Positions 1-8,382 of a DNA stretch of 23,786 nt are shown one piece after another (the stretch's first letter is position 1; the number at the start of each line of letters is the position of its first letter). The notes below the pieces were generated by a model. It had not been told where the DNA came from. It saw only the letters and a list, made by a program, of their open reading frames with translations, and did no database searches. This stretch comes from UBA8752 sp002172485 (GTDB lineage: Bacteria; Bacteroidota; Bacteroidia; Flavobacteriales_D; Sanyastnellaceae), in the NCBI GenBank assembly GCA_042089915.1, contig JBELJZ010000026.1, forward strand, positions 1-23,786. Direction: 5' to 3'. The position numbers and the translations under genes were made by a program.

Positions 1-3000
1 CGACCAATGTCAACTGTGACTGCTCTTGCATCAACGATGCGGACAGCGACGGCATTTGTTCCGAGGAGGACCTCTGTGAGGATCTCACGGCTTGCAACTT
101 TGACGACCCTGCCAACGAGGCATGTGCGATCTTGGATGAATGTGGTGTCTGCGGAGGTGCCGGCATACCGGATGGTGAATGCGACTGCGACGGCAACGTG
201 CTCGATGAGTGCGGTATCTGTGGTGGCGACGGCATTCCGGCAGGAGATTGTGACTGCGATGGTAACCAGCTCGACGCACTGGGAGTTTGCGGTGGTTCTT
301 GTGCTGCCGATTCTGATGCGGACGGCTTGTGTGACGATGCAGACAACTGCACGGACACTTCCGCATGCAACTATGACGATGCATCCAACGAAGCTTGCGC
401 CTACCTCGATGAGTGTGGCGTGTGTGGTGGTGCTGGCATCCCCGATGGAGAATGCGATTGTGATGGCAACGTCGAGGACATCTGCGGTGTCTGTGGAGGT
501 TCCAGCACGGACGTGGATGGCGACGGCCTCGGTGAGCCTTGCGATGACAACTGTACCGATGTCAATGCCTGCAACTTTGATGATCCCGCGAACGAAGCTT
601 GTGAATACGAGTCTTGCTCAGGTTGCGGCCTGGTCGACGCCTGCAACTACAACGCAGATGCTACCATCATCGACAACAGCAGCTGCTTGTACCCGACGGA
701 CATCTGCAGTGACGAGCTGATTGGATGTGCCACCAATACGGCGGCCATGTTTGACTGTGGCTGTGACTGCATCAACGACAGCGACGGTGACGGTGTGTGT
801 GACGAAGCTGAGTTGCTCGGATGTACCGATGCCGAGGCTTGCAACTATGATGACTGTGCCACGGACGACAACGGAACCTGTACATATCCGATTGACCTAT
901 ATGGAGAGGATGCCGTTCTCTGCAACTTGGATTGCGATGGCAATTGTGTGAACGATGCGGACGATGATGGCATCTGTGACGAATGTGAGTCTGAGGGATG
1001 TACGGACCCAGCGGCTTGCAATGCAGGAGATTACACGGACACAGACAACAGCCTCTGCGAATATCCCGTGGATGTTTGTTCCGCTTTGGATCACGGTTGC
1101 AACTCGACTCCCGCATCCGCCTTGGATTGCAACTGCGACTGCTTGAATGACGCCGACCAAGACGGAGTGTGTGACGAGAGCGAGATCGCAGGTTGTACGG
1201 ATTCGGAAGCCAACAACTACGATTCCTGCGCAACGGACGACGACGCAAGCTGCACGGGTTGCACGAATCCGATTGCCGACAACTACTACGCCGGTGCTGA
1301 CATCGACGATGGCACGTGTGTCATTAGCGGTTGTACCGACACTGAGGCCTGCAACTACTTTGCTGAGGCCAACAATGAAGATGGCTCTTGTGATTACCCG
1401 ATTGACCTTTACGGCGTCGATTACGTGGACTGTGATGGCAACTGCCTGAATGACCTCGATGGCAATGGTGTCTGTAACGAAGACGAGCCTGACCCGACCT
1501 CCGACGGCGGTCCAATCGCTGTGGGTGTGGCCGATGGTGCTCCGATTGACAGCTCCACGACGTTGCTCGGTACGGTGCTCGGTAGCCCGTCCGACGACCT
1601 CATCAACGCGTTGGTCTCTATGGGTCTCGGTGACCTGGTGGGTCCCAATGCGAGCATGAACGATTGCGGTTCACTCTTCCTCCCTGTCGATGATGCATGG
1701 GATGCGGCTGGTTACAACCTGAACACCCTCCCTGTGGATGTTCTCGGTGACCTCATTGCAGGCCACGTCTTCGTGGGACTCTGTGCTGAAATGACCGAGG
1801 GTCAGGTCATCGAAAACTACTACGGTGAGCTGTTCACCTACACGGAGCAAGGCGGCAACCGCCGCTTGATCAACAGCGACGGTGAAGAGCTGGCCATCAC
1901 GCACGGTGGTTATCAATTCGGAGGCGACAGCTACCTCTACGCGCTGGGCTCTGTGATCGCTTTGGACAGTGCAGACCCCTGCTTGGGTTGTGCTTCACTC
2001 CAGATGGACGGCGACTTGGCCGACTACACTGTGGAGTGCGAAAGCGACCTCGAGGATGCCATGGCGGCTTCCGACGTTGCGGCGTTCGCTTGCTCCGACC
2101 TCCCAATCGACAACGTGTACAGCGAGAAGTTCCGCTTTGACGGCCGCAATCAGGTCGAAAACGGAGGTGGCTCCAGCCAGACTTGGAACGTGCTCACCGC
2201 TGGGGACGACCCCAACTTCAACAACGGTGAAGACGCCCTGCTCCAGTTCTACGACATCAACGGTGACGGAAGTGAGGCCATCTACTTCGTGGAGGACCTC
2301 GCCGCAGGTGGCGTGACCTTGACGCAGTACGAGAATGGCACGGCCATCCTCGAAGGTGCTGTGATCGACAACGAAGACGGCAGCCGCGGTCTCGACATTC
2401 ACCTCTACTTCGATGGCCGCACTGCGGGCAACCTGTGGGGTGGTGGATTCAAGAACGACTACGGATGTGACGTCAACACCGACGATTGGACCATCTACAC
2501 GCTGAACGACAACATGAGCTACGCGACGGGTCGCGGTGACTGGCAGTTCGGAACGCTCCTGCGTTTCAACCACCAGCCGGCCAGCCAATACTTCGGCTAC
2601 CAGCTCGGTAACGGTGCCAACAACCACAACTGTGACGCCAACGGTTTCTCCGGTTGGTTCACGTGGAGCGGTGCCATCGCAGGCGAGGCGGCTTACGGCC
2701 AAGCCGGTGACGTGATCGCCACGCTGGATCCGACGGTGGGTTACCCGACGGACTGCCAGGACGGCGAGTTCGTGGACTTCCACTATGTGGCCTTTGACGA
2801 GCTCTGCAACATTGCCCAGCTCAACATTCAGCACGTCGAGCGCGACGACACCACGGCACCGACTTACGTGTCGGGTGGTGCGGACATCACCCTCGATTGT
2901 GCCGCTTCCGACCAGTGGCTGATGGACAACCCGGCCAGTGCCGAGGTGGTGCTCTTCAGCGACAACTGCGACGACAGTGAGTACGGTTGTGCCGCTGGCT

Positions 3001-6000
3001 TCGACCCCAACACTTCCGGCTTTGCAGATGAGGACAACGTGTTTGTCTGCGTCGAGCTCGTGGGAGAATCCACGGCCTCCTACACGGCCAGCAGCTGCCG
3101 CGTGCTGAACCGGACCTGGGTGGCCACGGATTGTTTCGGCAATCAGGCTTACCACACGCAAGTGATCACGATCGAGGACAATACCATGCCCGACGTGACG
3201 GTGACGGCACCGGCCGACATCACGCTCAACGTGAATGGCCTCTGCTTCGTGGACCTCGACCCGAGCAACACGGGTGAAGGCACGCCGACCTACAGCGACA
3301 ACTGTGACCTCGCTGACACCGGCTTGGAATACAGTGACCTGATTGTCGACAGCGTCAGCACCGGCTGCTACAGCATCATCCGGACTTGGACGGCCATGGC
3401 GACGGACAGCTGCGGCAACGCCAATGCCGATAGCGACAACCAGCGGATCGACATTCAAGACCAGATCGCTCCGAGCTTCGCTTACCTGCCGGTCGACACC
3501 ATCGAGTGTGACCTCTGGATCGACGGCGCTTGCGATTACGACTATCTGAACAGCATCGGTCTGGCCACGGCCACCGACAACTGCGAGTTGTTCGAGGTCC
3601 AAGTCGAGTGCACCCCACTCTCCAGCGCCTGCACCGACGACTACATCATCGACTACACGGCTTACGACATGTGCGGCAACAGCACCTCCATCCAGCAGAT
3701 TTTGGTCACCTCTGACCGCACGGCTCCGGAGTTCACGTTCGCCCCGGCGGACTTGACCTTGGAGTGCAGCGACGCTTCCCTCACGGGTGACGTCGATGGA
3801 TATGCCGTTCCGGTGTACACCCCAGGCGATGGCCTCCACGCGGAAGCCATGGACAACTGCGATGCGGAAATCTTCGTGACCTACGAGGATGTCATCATCT
3901 CCACGGTTTGCGCCCAGGAGTACTTAATTCGCCGTACGTACAGTGTCTATGACTGTGACGAGAACCTCGCCCAGCACATTCAGGAAATCACCATTGACGA
4001 CTCCACGGCTCCGGAGTTCACGAGCTTCCCTGCCGACGAAACGGTGGAGTGTGACGCGGTTCCGGCTGTCGCCGACCTCGGTTCCTTGGCTGCCAGCGAC
4101 AATTGCGACGGCAACCTGAGCATCTCCTATGACGGTGAGGTCCGCACGGATGGCACTTGTGAGGACAGCTACACCCTCGAGCGCAGCTGGACCACGGTGG
4201 ACTGTGCAGGCAACAGCCACACCCAGACCCAAATCATCACGGTTGTCGATACTCAGGGTCCTGCCCTCAGCATCGACTGCCCGGCTGATGTGATGAACGC
4301 CAATGTCTGTTTCGCAGATGGCGACCTGACCATCGCCACGAATGGCGAACCGACCTGGTCTGCCAGCGACAATTGTGACGCTGACGTAGAGGTGGCTTAC
4401 ACTTATGCAGACGTGGCAGTGGCCGATTGCGCTGGTGACGATGGCAACCCACAGGGAAGCTACACGGTGACCCGCACCTTCACAGTAACGGCTGTGGACA
4501 ACTGTGGCAACGAGACCATCTTGACCTGCGACCAGCAGATTTCCTTCACGGACACCGAGGCTCCCACTGCACTCGGCTCCCCGGAGGAGCTCTATCCAGC
4601 TGCCATCCCTTGCTCCGAGATGGGCGATCCTTACGATCCGGCCTTCATGCCAATCACGGCGACGGACAACTGTGACGATGACCTCACTTACGAAATCTCC
4701 AACGCTTACCTCACGTCCGGTTCCTGCCCAGGTACCTGGGTGCGTGAGTGGGCTGTGACCGACGACTGCGGAAACGTATCCGCGGCGGGTACTATCCAGT
4801 ATATCCCGACCTACGACATCGTGGATCCGGAGGTGGCCATCACCTGCCCGTCCGATGCGACGCTGTACCTCGACGCCGAGTGTGACGTGGACCTCAGCAC
4901 CGATGCCATTGGAATGGCGACGGCAGCATACAGTGACGACTGCGACACGGATCCGGCACTCGAGATCACGTTTGTCGACAGCCCGCGTGAGTACGCTTGC
5001 GGTGAGTCCATCGGCAGCTACACGTTCACCCGGACCTTCACGGCGATGGTGACAGACCAGTGTGGCAACACCAGCAGCGATGTCTGCGAACAAGTCATCA
5101 CGGTGCTCGATACGCTCGCTCCAATGCTGACCCTCGACTGCCCGGCAGGCGCCAACCTCTTCAATGTCTGCTTCGCAGATGTCGACACGAGCTTGGAAGC
5201 CCTCGGAGAGGTGCAGTGGTCCGTGTCTGACAACTGTGACGACATCGTGGACGTGAGCTACGTTTACCAGGATGAAGTGGAGTTCGATTGCTCCCCGTTC
5301 GGTGTGGATGACACCCCGGAGGGCAGCTACAACTTCATCCGCACCTTCACGGTGACGGCGGTGGATTGCAACGGAAACACGACCATTGAGTCCTGCACCC
5401 AGCGCATCAATACGTTCGACCTCACGGCACCGACGCTGGAGATCACCTGCCCGGATGCGGCTACGGTCTACCTTGATGCAGACTGCGCAACAGACGTCGA
5501 CCCGAGCATTACCGGCAGCGCCTTCGCTACGGCGACGGACGACTGTGACTCCGATGTGACCGTGACCTACGAGTACACGGACGGTTCTCCGACCTACACC
5601 TGCGGTACGAGTGGATACGAGTTCGTCCGGACGTGGACGGCAACAGGTGAGGACGATTGCGGCAATGAGGATTCCATCTCTTGCGAGCAATTGATTGTGG
5701 TGGAAGACACCATCGCTCCGGTGGCCAGCATCACTTGCCCGGTGGACGCTACGGTGTCCCTGGATGCCAATTGTGAGGCTGATCTCACCACCGACGCCCT
5801 CGGCATGGCCACGGGCTCCGGTACGGACAACTGTGACCTCAACGTCACGATTGAAGTCAGCTACGTGGATGGCGCTCCGAACTACACTTGCACGGGTGAC
5901 GACAATCAACTCGACGGTTCCTACACCTTCGTGCGGACGTTCACGGCTACGGCCACGGACGATTGCGGCAACAGTCACAGCGCTTCCTGCGACCAGAATA

Positions 6001-8105
6001 TCACCGTCAACGACGAGACGGCACCGACGCAGTTGTTCCCGAACCTCCCGACGGACACGCTGTACCTCGACCTGGATTGCTTCGCAGACCTCACGCCGGC
6101 CGTGATGCCGATGCCGGAGGCCAGCGACAACTGCGACAGCGACGTGGCCGCTACAGTGACCTACGAGGACAACGCAGCCAGCTTCGGCGCCCTCTTCGGA
6201 GAGGTGTCCGTGGAGATCGAGACGGTGGCGGAGCACACTGCTGGCGACCTCGCTGGCATGAGCACCTACCGCGTCTACGCTGTCCTGTCGGCTGAAGGAG
6301 ACTTCTTGAGCTCCATCAGCGGTGAGGGTCAGTTCAGCACCCAGCTGCGCTCCACGACGGGCTTCTACCAGCACCCGCTGGGCGCGGCCACGCCGAACAC
6401 CCTGAACCCAATCCTTTACGGTTCCTACCCGGAACTCGAGTACGACAGCTACGTGACCATCGGTCTCGATGAGCAGCCGGACGCTGGAGCGGGTGAAGGC
6501 GCCATCAACATCGCTGGCAACAGCTGGACCGCCACCTTCGAGAACGGAGGAGACGTGGTGCTCAATGGACAGTTCGGTGGTGCTTGGTTCGCCTTGAACG
6601 GAGAGAGCAACGGCAACGCCCCGGCAGACCGCCGCGTGCTCGTGGCCCAGCTGACCACGGATGGTACCATCAGTGGACAACTCTTCACCCAGGTCTTCCC
6701 GCAGGGTGATGGTTCCAACGCTCAGCTCTTCACCGCACCGATCGGCGATGGTTGCGAGGGCGACGATGCCACCATCGAAGGCAGCTACGTGGTGTCCCGC
6801 CTTTGGACCTCAACCGTCACGGACGATTGCGGTAACGAAGACACGGCCTACGCGTCCCAGTACATCGTGGTGCTCGACACCATTGCGCCGCAGTTCACTT
6901 CGACCTGTGACATCGAGAACGGTGAGGCGGTGGAGTACACCTGTGCCGATGACAATGGCAACGGCGTCAACGACATCTTCGACTTCACGCAGATTCCGGA
7001 GGCTTGCGCTCCGTCGTACATCGAGAACTGTGACAGCGAAGTGGCATTGACCCTCGAGGCGGATACCATGGGCTACGTCCCGACCGGTGACATCGCCAAC
7101 TACTGCATGCCGAGCACGGTGGAGGCCATCGCCAATGGCGAGACCTGTGACGACCGCGCACCGGAAGCCATCCGCCTCTTCAACTTCGCCGGTGGTGAGT
7201 CCTTCGTCCTCGCGGACGGTGGCAGCAGCATCGTGGAGATCATGGAGGACAGCACCATGCACATTGTGCTCGAGACGGTGAATGAGGCCGGCGACGCCGG
7301 ATTCATCTTCGAGGCCACCTACGAAGGCGGCCACGACTGGAACGAGTGGCTCGCCCTCCCGGGTCTGCACAACTACAAGAAGGACTGTGCTGAGATCTTC
7401 CCAGGTCTCGAGATCTGGACCGAGTGGATTTACTACGTGATGGCCGACGGTACCATGAGCGGTACGGGACGCTTCGCAGGATCCGAGTTCACGCTCCAGC
7501 ACCAGCCTCTGAATGCCTACTACGGCTTGCAGGTGGGTGAGGGTGCCAACAACAAGAATGAGAACTACGGTGCCAGCGCCTGGTTCTTCTGGACCGGTGA
7601 GTACGTGCTCGATGGCGCAAGCCAAGGTGGCATGGCCTCCAGCGGTGACATCTTCTTCGACCTGGATTGCTGCCTCGGCTGGCAGATCGACTACGACTAT
7701 ACGGTCGTGGACGATTGCGGCAACAGCAACGGATTCAGCTACACCGATCTCGGTACGGGTGAGTTCGGCAACAGTGCCAACAGCACGGTCAGCGGCCACA
7801 CGCCGGTGGACATCACGGCTGGCACGAGCAGCCTGAAGGATCCGATCCGCATCACGGGCCTGCAGCCGAACCCGACCAACGACATTTCCCAGCTCGGGTT
7901 TGTGGTGTCCAACAACATGCGCTTGCGCATCGACCTGTACACCATGGGCGGTGGCTACGTCGCTGAGTTGTTCGACGGCAACGCCAGCGAGGATGTCCAG
8001 TACGTCCTCGACATCGACGCCACGAACTTGTCGAGCGGCATGTACCAGATTCGGATGTCCAGCAACGACTACGTGACCGTGAAGAAGCTCCTCGTCAGCG
8101 AGTGA
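1..8105 (+). CDS. Giant T9SS-secreted surface protein, 5'-partial (2700 residues in window)
   Basis: The reading frame is open from base 3 to a TGA at 8103-8105, so the N-terminus and signal peptide lie left of the window; the first in-window start-like codon (TTG, 132) is not the real start. Order of domains: Cys/Asp-rich repeats (about nt 3-1490) with DCDGN, ECGVCGG and GCTD..ACNY motifs; a fasciclin-like domain (about 1548-1970); about 14 HYR-like beta-sandwich units (about 1986-7750), each with DNCD, R-T-W/F-T and D-x-CGN motifs and TAP linkers; and a C-terminal type A sorting domain (about 7845-8102) with the QPNPT motif and ending in VKKLLVSE. Three units are interrupted by large modules. 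By family, this is a cell-surface or exported filamentous protein of the type IX secretion system, probably Ca-binding in its N-terminal part; adhesion is inferred. Acidic, Cys-paired and repetitive throughout. A terminator follows directly. Confidence 0.93.
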   Translation, partial: TNVNCDCSCINDADSDGICSEEDLCEDLTACNFDDPANEACAILDECGVCGGAGIPDGECDCDGNVLDECGICGGDGIPAGDCDCDGNQLDALGVCGGSCAADSDADGLCDDADNCTDTSACNYDDASNEACAYLDECGVCGGAGIPDGECDCDGNVEDICGVCGGSSTDVDGDGLGEPCDDNCTDVNACNFDDPANEACEYESCSGCGLVDACNYNADATIIDNSSCLYPTDICSDELIGCATNTAAMFDCGCDCINDSDGDGVCDEAELLGCTDAEACNYDDCATDDNGTCTYPIDLYGEDAVLCNLDCDGNCVNDADDDGICDECESEGCTDPAACNAGDYTDTDNSLCEYPVDVCSALDHGCNSTPASALDCNCDCLNDADQDGVCDESEIAGCTDSEANNYDSCATDDDASCTGCTNPIADNYYAGADIDDGTCVISGCTDTEACNYFAEANNEDGSCDYPIDLYGVDYVDCDGNCLNDLDGNGVCNEDEPDPTSDGGPIAVGVADGAPIDSSTTLLGTVLGSPSDDLINALVSMGLGDLVGPNASMNDCGSLFLPVDDAWDAAGYNLNTLPVDVLGDLIAGHVFVGLCAEMTEGQVIENYYGELFTYTEQGGNRRLINSDGEELAITHGGYQFGGDSYLYALGSVIALDSADPCLGCASLQMDGDLADYTVECESDLEDAMAASDVAAFACSDLPIDNVYSEKFRFDGRNQVENGGGSSQTWNVLTAGDDPNFNNGEDALLQFYDINGDGSEAIYFVEDLAAGGVTLTQYENGTAILEGAVIDNEDGSRGLDIHLYFDGRTAGNLWGGGFKNDYGCDVNTDDWTIYTLNDNMSYATGRGDWQFGTLLRFNHQPASQYFGYQLGNGANNHNCDANGFSGWFTWSGAIAGEAAYGQAGDVIATLDPTVGYPTDCQDGEFVDFHYVAFDELCNIAQLNIQHVERDDTTAPTYVSGGADITLDCAASDQWLMDNPASAEVVLFSDNCDDSEYGCAAGFDPNTSGFADEDNVFVCVELVGESTASYTASSCRVLNRTWVATDCFGNQAYHTQVITIEDNTMPDVTVTAPADITLNVNGLCFVDLDPSNTGEGTPTYSDNCDLADTGLEYSDLIVDSVSTGCYSIIRTWTAMATDSCGNANADSDNQRIDIQDQIAPSFAYLPVDTIECDLWIDGACDYDYLNSIGLATATDNCELFEVQVECTPLSSACTDDYIIDYTAYDMCGNSTSIQQILVTSDRTAPEFTFAPADLTLECSDASLTGDVDGYAVPVYTPGDGLHAEAMDNCDAEIFVTYEDVIISTVCAQEYLIRRTYSVYDCDENLAQHIQEITIDDSTAPEFTSFPADETVECDAVPAVADLGSLAASDNCDGNLSISYDGEVRTDGTCEDSYTLERSWTTVDCAGNSHTQTQIITVVDTQGPALSIDCPADVMNANVCFADGDLTIATNGEPTWSASDNCDADVEVAYTYADVAVADCAGDDGNPQGSYTVTRTFTVTAVDNCGNETILTCDQQISFTDTEAPTALGSPEELYPAAIPCSEMGDPYDPAFMPITATDNCDDDLTYEISNAYLTSGSCPGTWVREWAVTDDCGNVSAAGTIQYIPTYDIVDPEVAITCPSDATLYLDAECDVDLSTDAIGMATAAYSDDCDTDPALEITFVDSPREYACGESIGSYTFTRTFTAMVTDQCGNTSSDVCEQVITVLDTLAPMLTLDCPAGANLFNVCFADVDTSLEALGEVQWSVSDNCDDIVDVSYVYQDEVEFDCSPFGVDDTPEGSYNFIRTFTVTAVDCNGNTTIESCTQRINTFDLTAPTLEITCPDAATVYLDADCATDVDPSITGSAFATATDDCDSDVTVTYEYTDGSPTYTCGTSGYEFVRTWTATGEDDCGNEDSISCEQLIVVEDTIAPVASITCPVDATVSLDANCEADLTTDALGMATGSGTDNCDLNVTIEVSYVDGAPNYTCTGDDNQLDGSYTFVRTFTATATDDCGNSHSASCDQNITVNDETAPTQLFPNLPTDTLYLDLDCFADLTPAVMPMPEASDNCDSDVAATVTYEDNAASFGALFGEVSVEIETVAEHTAGDLAGMSTYRVYAVLSAEGDFLSSISGEGQFSTQLRSTTGFYQHPLGAATPNTLNPILYGSYPELEYDSYVTIGLDEQPDAGAGEGAINIAGNSWTATFENGGDVVLNGQFGGAWFALNGESNGNAPADRRVLVAQLTTDGTISGQLFTQVFPQGDGSNAQLFTAPIGDGCEGDDATIEGSYVVSRLWTSTVTDDCGNEDTAYASQYIVVLDTIAPQFTSTCDIENGEAVEYTCADDNGNGVNDIFDFTQIPEACAPSYIENCDSEVALTLEADTMGYVPTGDIANYCMPSTVEAIANGETCDDRAPEAIRLFNFAGGESFVLADGGSSIVEIMEDSTMHIVLETVNEAGDAGFIFEATYEGGHDWNEWLALPGLHNYKKDCAEIFPGLEIWTEWIYYVMADGTMSGTGRFAGSEFTLQHQPLNAYYGLQVGEGANNKNENYGASAWFFWTGEYVLDGASQGGMASSGDIFFDLDCCLGWQIDYDYTVVDDCGNSNGFSYTDLGTGEFGNSANSTVSGHTPVDITAGTSSLKDPIRITGLQPNPTNDISQLGFVVSNNMRLRIDLYTMGGGYVAELFDGNASEDVQYVLDIDATNLSSGMYQIRMSSNDYVTVKKLLVSE
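3..1490 (+). repeat. Cys/Asp-rich repeat array in the giant surface protein
   Basis: Two interleaved kinds of protein repeat are visible. One is the ECGVCGG...DGECDCDGN type, at about 132-200, 201-270, 405-473 and a shorter version at 474-510. The other is the GCTD..ACNYD type followed by D-x-D-x-DG-x-CDE stretches, at about 815-1480, which resemble Ca-binding thrombospondin type-3-like loops. Many Bacteroidota T9SS proteins carry such arrays. Calcium binding and disulfide stabilisation are inferred from the Asp and Cys spacing. Confidence 0.8.
1548..1970 (+). other. Fasciclin (FAS1)-like domain in the giant protein
   Basis: This segment encodes a stretch starting STTLLGTVLGSPSDDLINAL, followed by SLFLPVDDAWDAAG (compare the FAS1 'FAPTDAAF' motif), then VLGDLIAGHVFVG (compare 'LLLYHVV'), and near the end SYLYALGSVIALD. 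The order and spacing fit a divergent FAS1 adhesion domain. It lies between the Cys-rich repeats and the first HYR-like unit. Assignment is by motif reading only. Confidence 0.55.
2113..2745 (+). other. Inserted module M1 (GANN/GWFTW type) in the first HYR-like unit
   Basis: A roughly 210-residue stretch sits between the two halves of an HYR-like unit. It is rich in aromatic beta-strand sequence and ends with the landmarks FNHQPASQYFGYQLG, NGANNHN and GFSGWFTWSG. It is visibly homologous to the module at 7160-7670 (QHQPLNAYYGLQVG, EGANNKN, SAWFFWTG). No function is recognised; it looks like a carbohydrate-binding or choice-of-anchor style beta-sandwich, which is inference. Confidence 0.6.
6184..6738 (+). 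other. Inserted module M2, homologous to the stand-alone secreted protein at 19041-19904
   Basis: A roughly 185-residue module lies between 'TYEDNAAS' and 'DGCEGDDATIEGSY' of an HYR-like unit. Landmarks in order: YRVYAVL, SSISG, TTGFYQHP, a PELEYDSYVTIGLD stretch, GAWFALNGESNG, and RVLVAQLTTDGTISGQL. The same landmarks in the same order occur in the secreted protein encoded at 19041-19904. Function unknown. Confidence 0.75.
7160..7670 (+). other. Inserted module M3, paralogue of M1
   Basis: A roughly 170-residue module sits between 'ENCDSEVALTLEADT' and 'CCLGWQIDYDYTVVDDCGN' of the last HYR-like unit. It shares with M1 a W-x-x-Y strand, a GTGR/ATGRG segment, the HQP..YYG/YFG motif, GANN[KH]N, and WF[FT]W[TS]G. 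Function unknown. Confidence 0.6.
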
Positions 8106-8130
8106 TCTTCTCTGCGAGAACCTGAAACTG

Positions 8131-8168
8131 GAAGGCCGTCCCACCCTGGGGCGGCCTTCTGCTTTTCG
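8131..8168 (+). terminator. Rho-independent terminator of the giant surface protein gene
   Basis: A perfect 8-bp inverted repeat GAAGGCCG (8131-8138) / CGGCCTTC (8152-8159), with an extra CCC/GGG inner stem, is followed by TGCTTTTC. It lies 26 bases after the stop codon. Confidence 0.8.
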
Positions 8169-8173
8169 GGAGC

Positions 8174-8209
8174 ATGACGAATGTCATTTCCAGGGATGAC
8201 GGAGGTCGC
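8174..8209 (+). promoter_or_regulatory. Paired dyad operator A (upstream of xseA leader)
   Basis: ATGAC-GAAT-GTCAT at 8174-8187 is a perfect 5-4-5 inverted repeat. A second, weaker copy, ATGAC-GGAG-GTCGC at 8196-8209, begins exactly 22 bp later. The same pair with the same 22-bp offset is found at 16297-16332 and 18455-18490. The 5-4-5 geometry is that of Crp/Fnr-family sites, but the half-site is not one I can assign to a named regulator. Confidence 0.6.
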
Positions 8210-8362
8210 TTTTCAGAGAGGGTCATCGCCCCAGATTTACAGGGTCTGACAGGGGCAAACGAAGCCCAAGCGTTTCTCGAATCGTCCCACAACATCAGCA
8301 AGCATGGTTTTGGTTTCTTCCTAGGAGAGGGGTGCGCAACGGCGTTCCCCTCTCTGCTTTTT
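8210..8362 (+). ncRNA. Candidate leader or small RNA A between paired dyad and xseA
   Basis: This stretch runs from the paired dyad to a terminator-like hairpin and contains the box GGTTTTGGTTT at 8306-8316. A region with the same layout and the same 11-base box lies at 18491-18610. No convincing protein is encoded. It may be an attenuator leader for xseA or a small RNA; transcription is not shown by sequence alone. Confidence 0.25.
8324..8362 (+). terminator. Terminator or attenuator hairpin just upstream of xseA
   Basis: GAGAGGGG (8325-8332) and CCCCTCTC (8347-8354) form a perfect 8-bp stem with a possible CGC/GCG inner stem, followed by TGCTTTTT. It ends only 20 bases before the xseA ATG, leaving little room for a separate xseA promoter. 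Confidence 0.7.
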
Positions 8363-8382
8363 ATGGGTAAGTTGCCGTTCCG

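Larger units (their letters stand above)
1986..7750 (+). repeat. About 14 HYR-like beta-sandwich units in tandem
   Basis: Unit boundaries, seen as (T)AP-type linkers, fall at about 2852, 3186, 3468, 3720, 4005, 4257, 4560, 4825, 5116, 5425, 5713, 6019 and 6884, so regular units are about 80-115 residues. Each has a DNCD/DDCD motif in the middle, an R-T-W/F-T strand and a D-x-CGN motif, and ends with a hydrophobic strand plus D-x-x-AP. The first unit (about 1986-2852) and the last two (6019-6884 and 6884-7750) are much longer because each contains an inserted module. The units resemble HYR / Ig-like repeats of bacterial adhesins. Confidence 0.8.

Noticed and set aside
1995..6680. Very long minus-strand frames (918 and 614 codons) opposite the giant protein gene
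   Set aside because: They follow from the Asp/Val/Thr-rich codon pattern of the plus-strand gene (GAC/GTC, ACG), have no recognisable domain or signal, and lie antisense to clear HYR-like repeats.
6810..8144. 444-codon minus-strand frame covering the C-terminus of the giant protein
   Set aside because: Begins beyond the terminator and is antisense to the sorting domain; composition-driven shadow.
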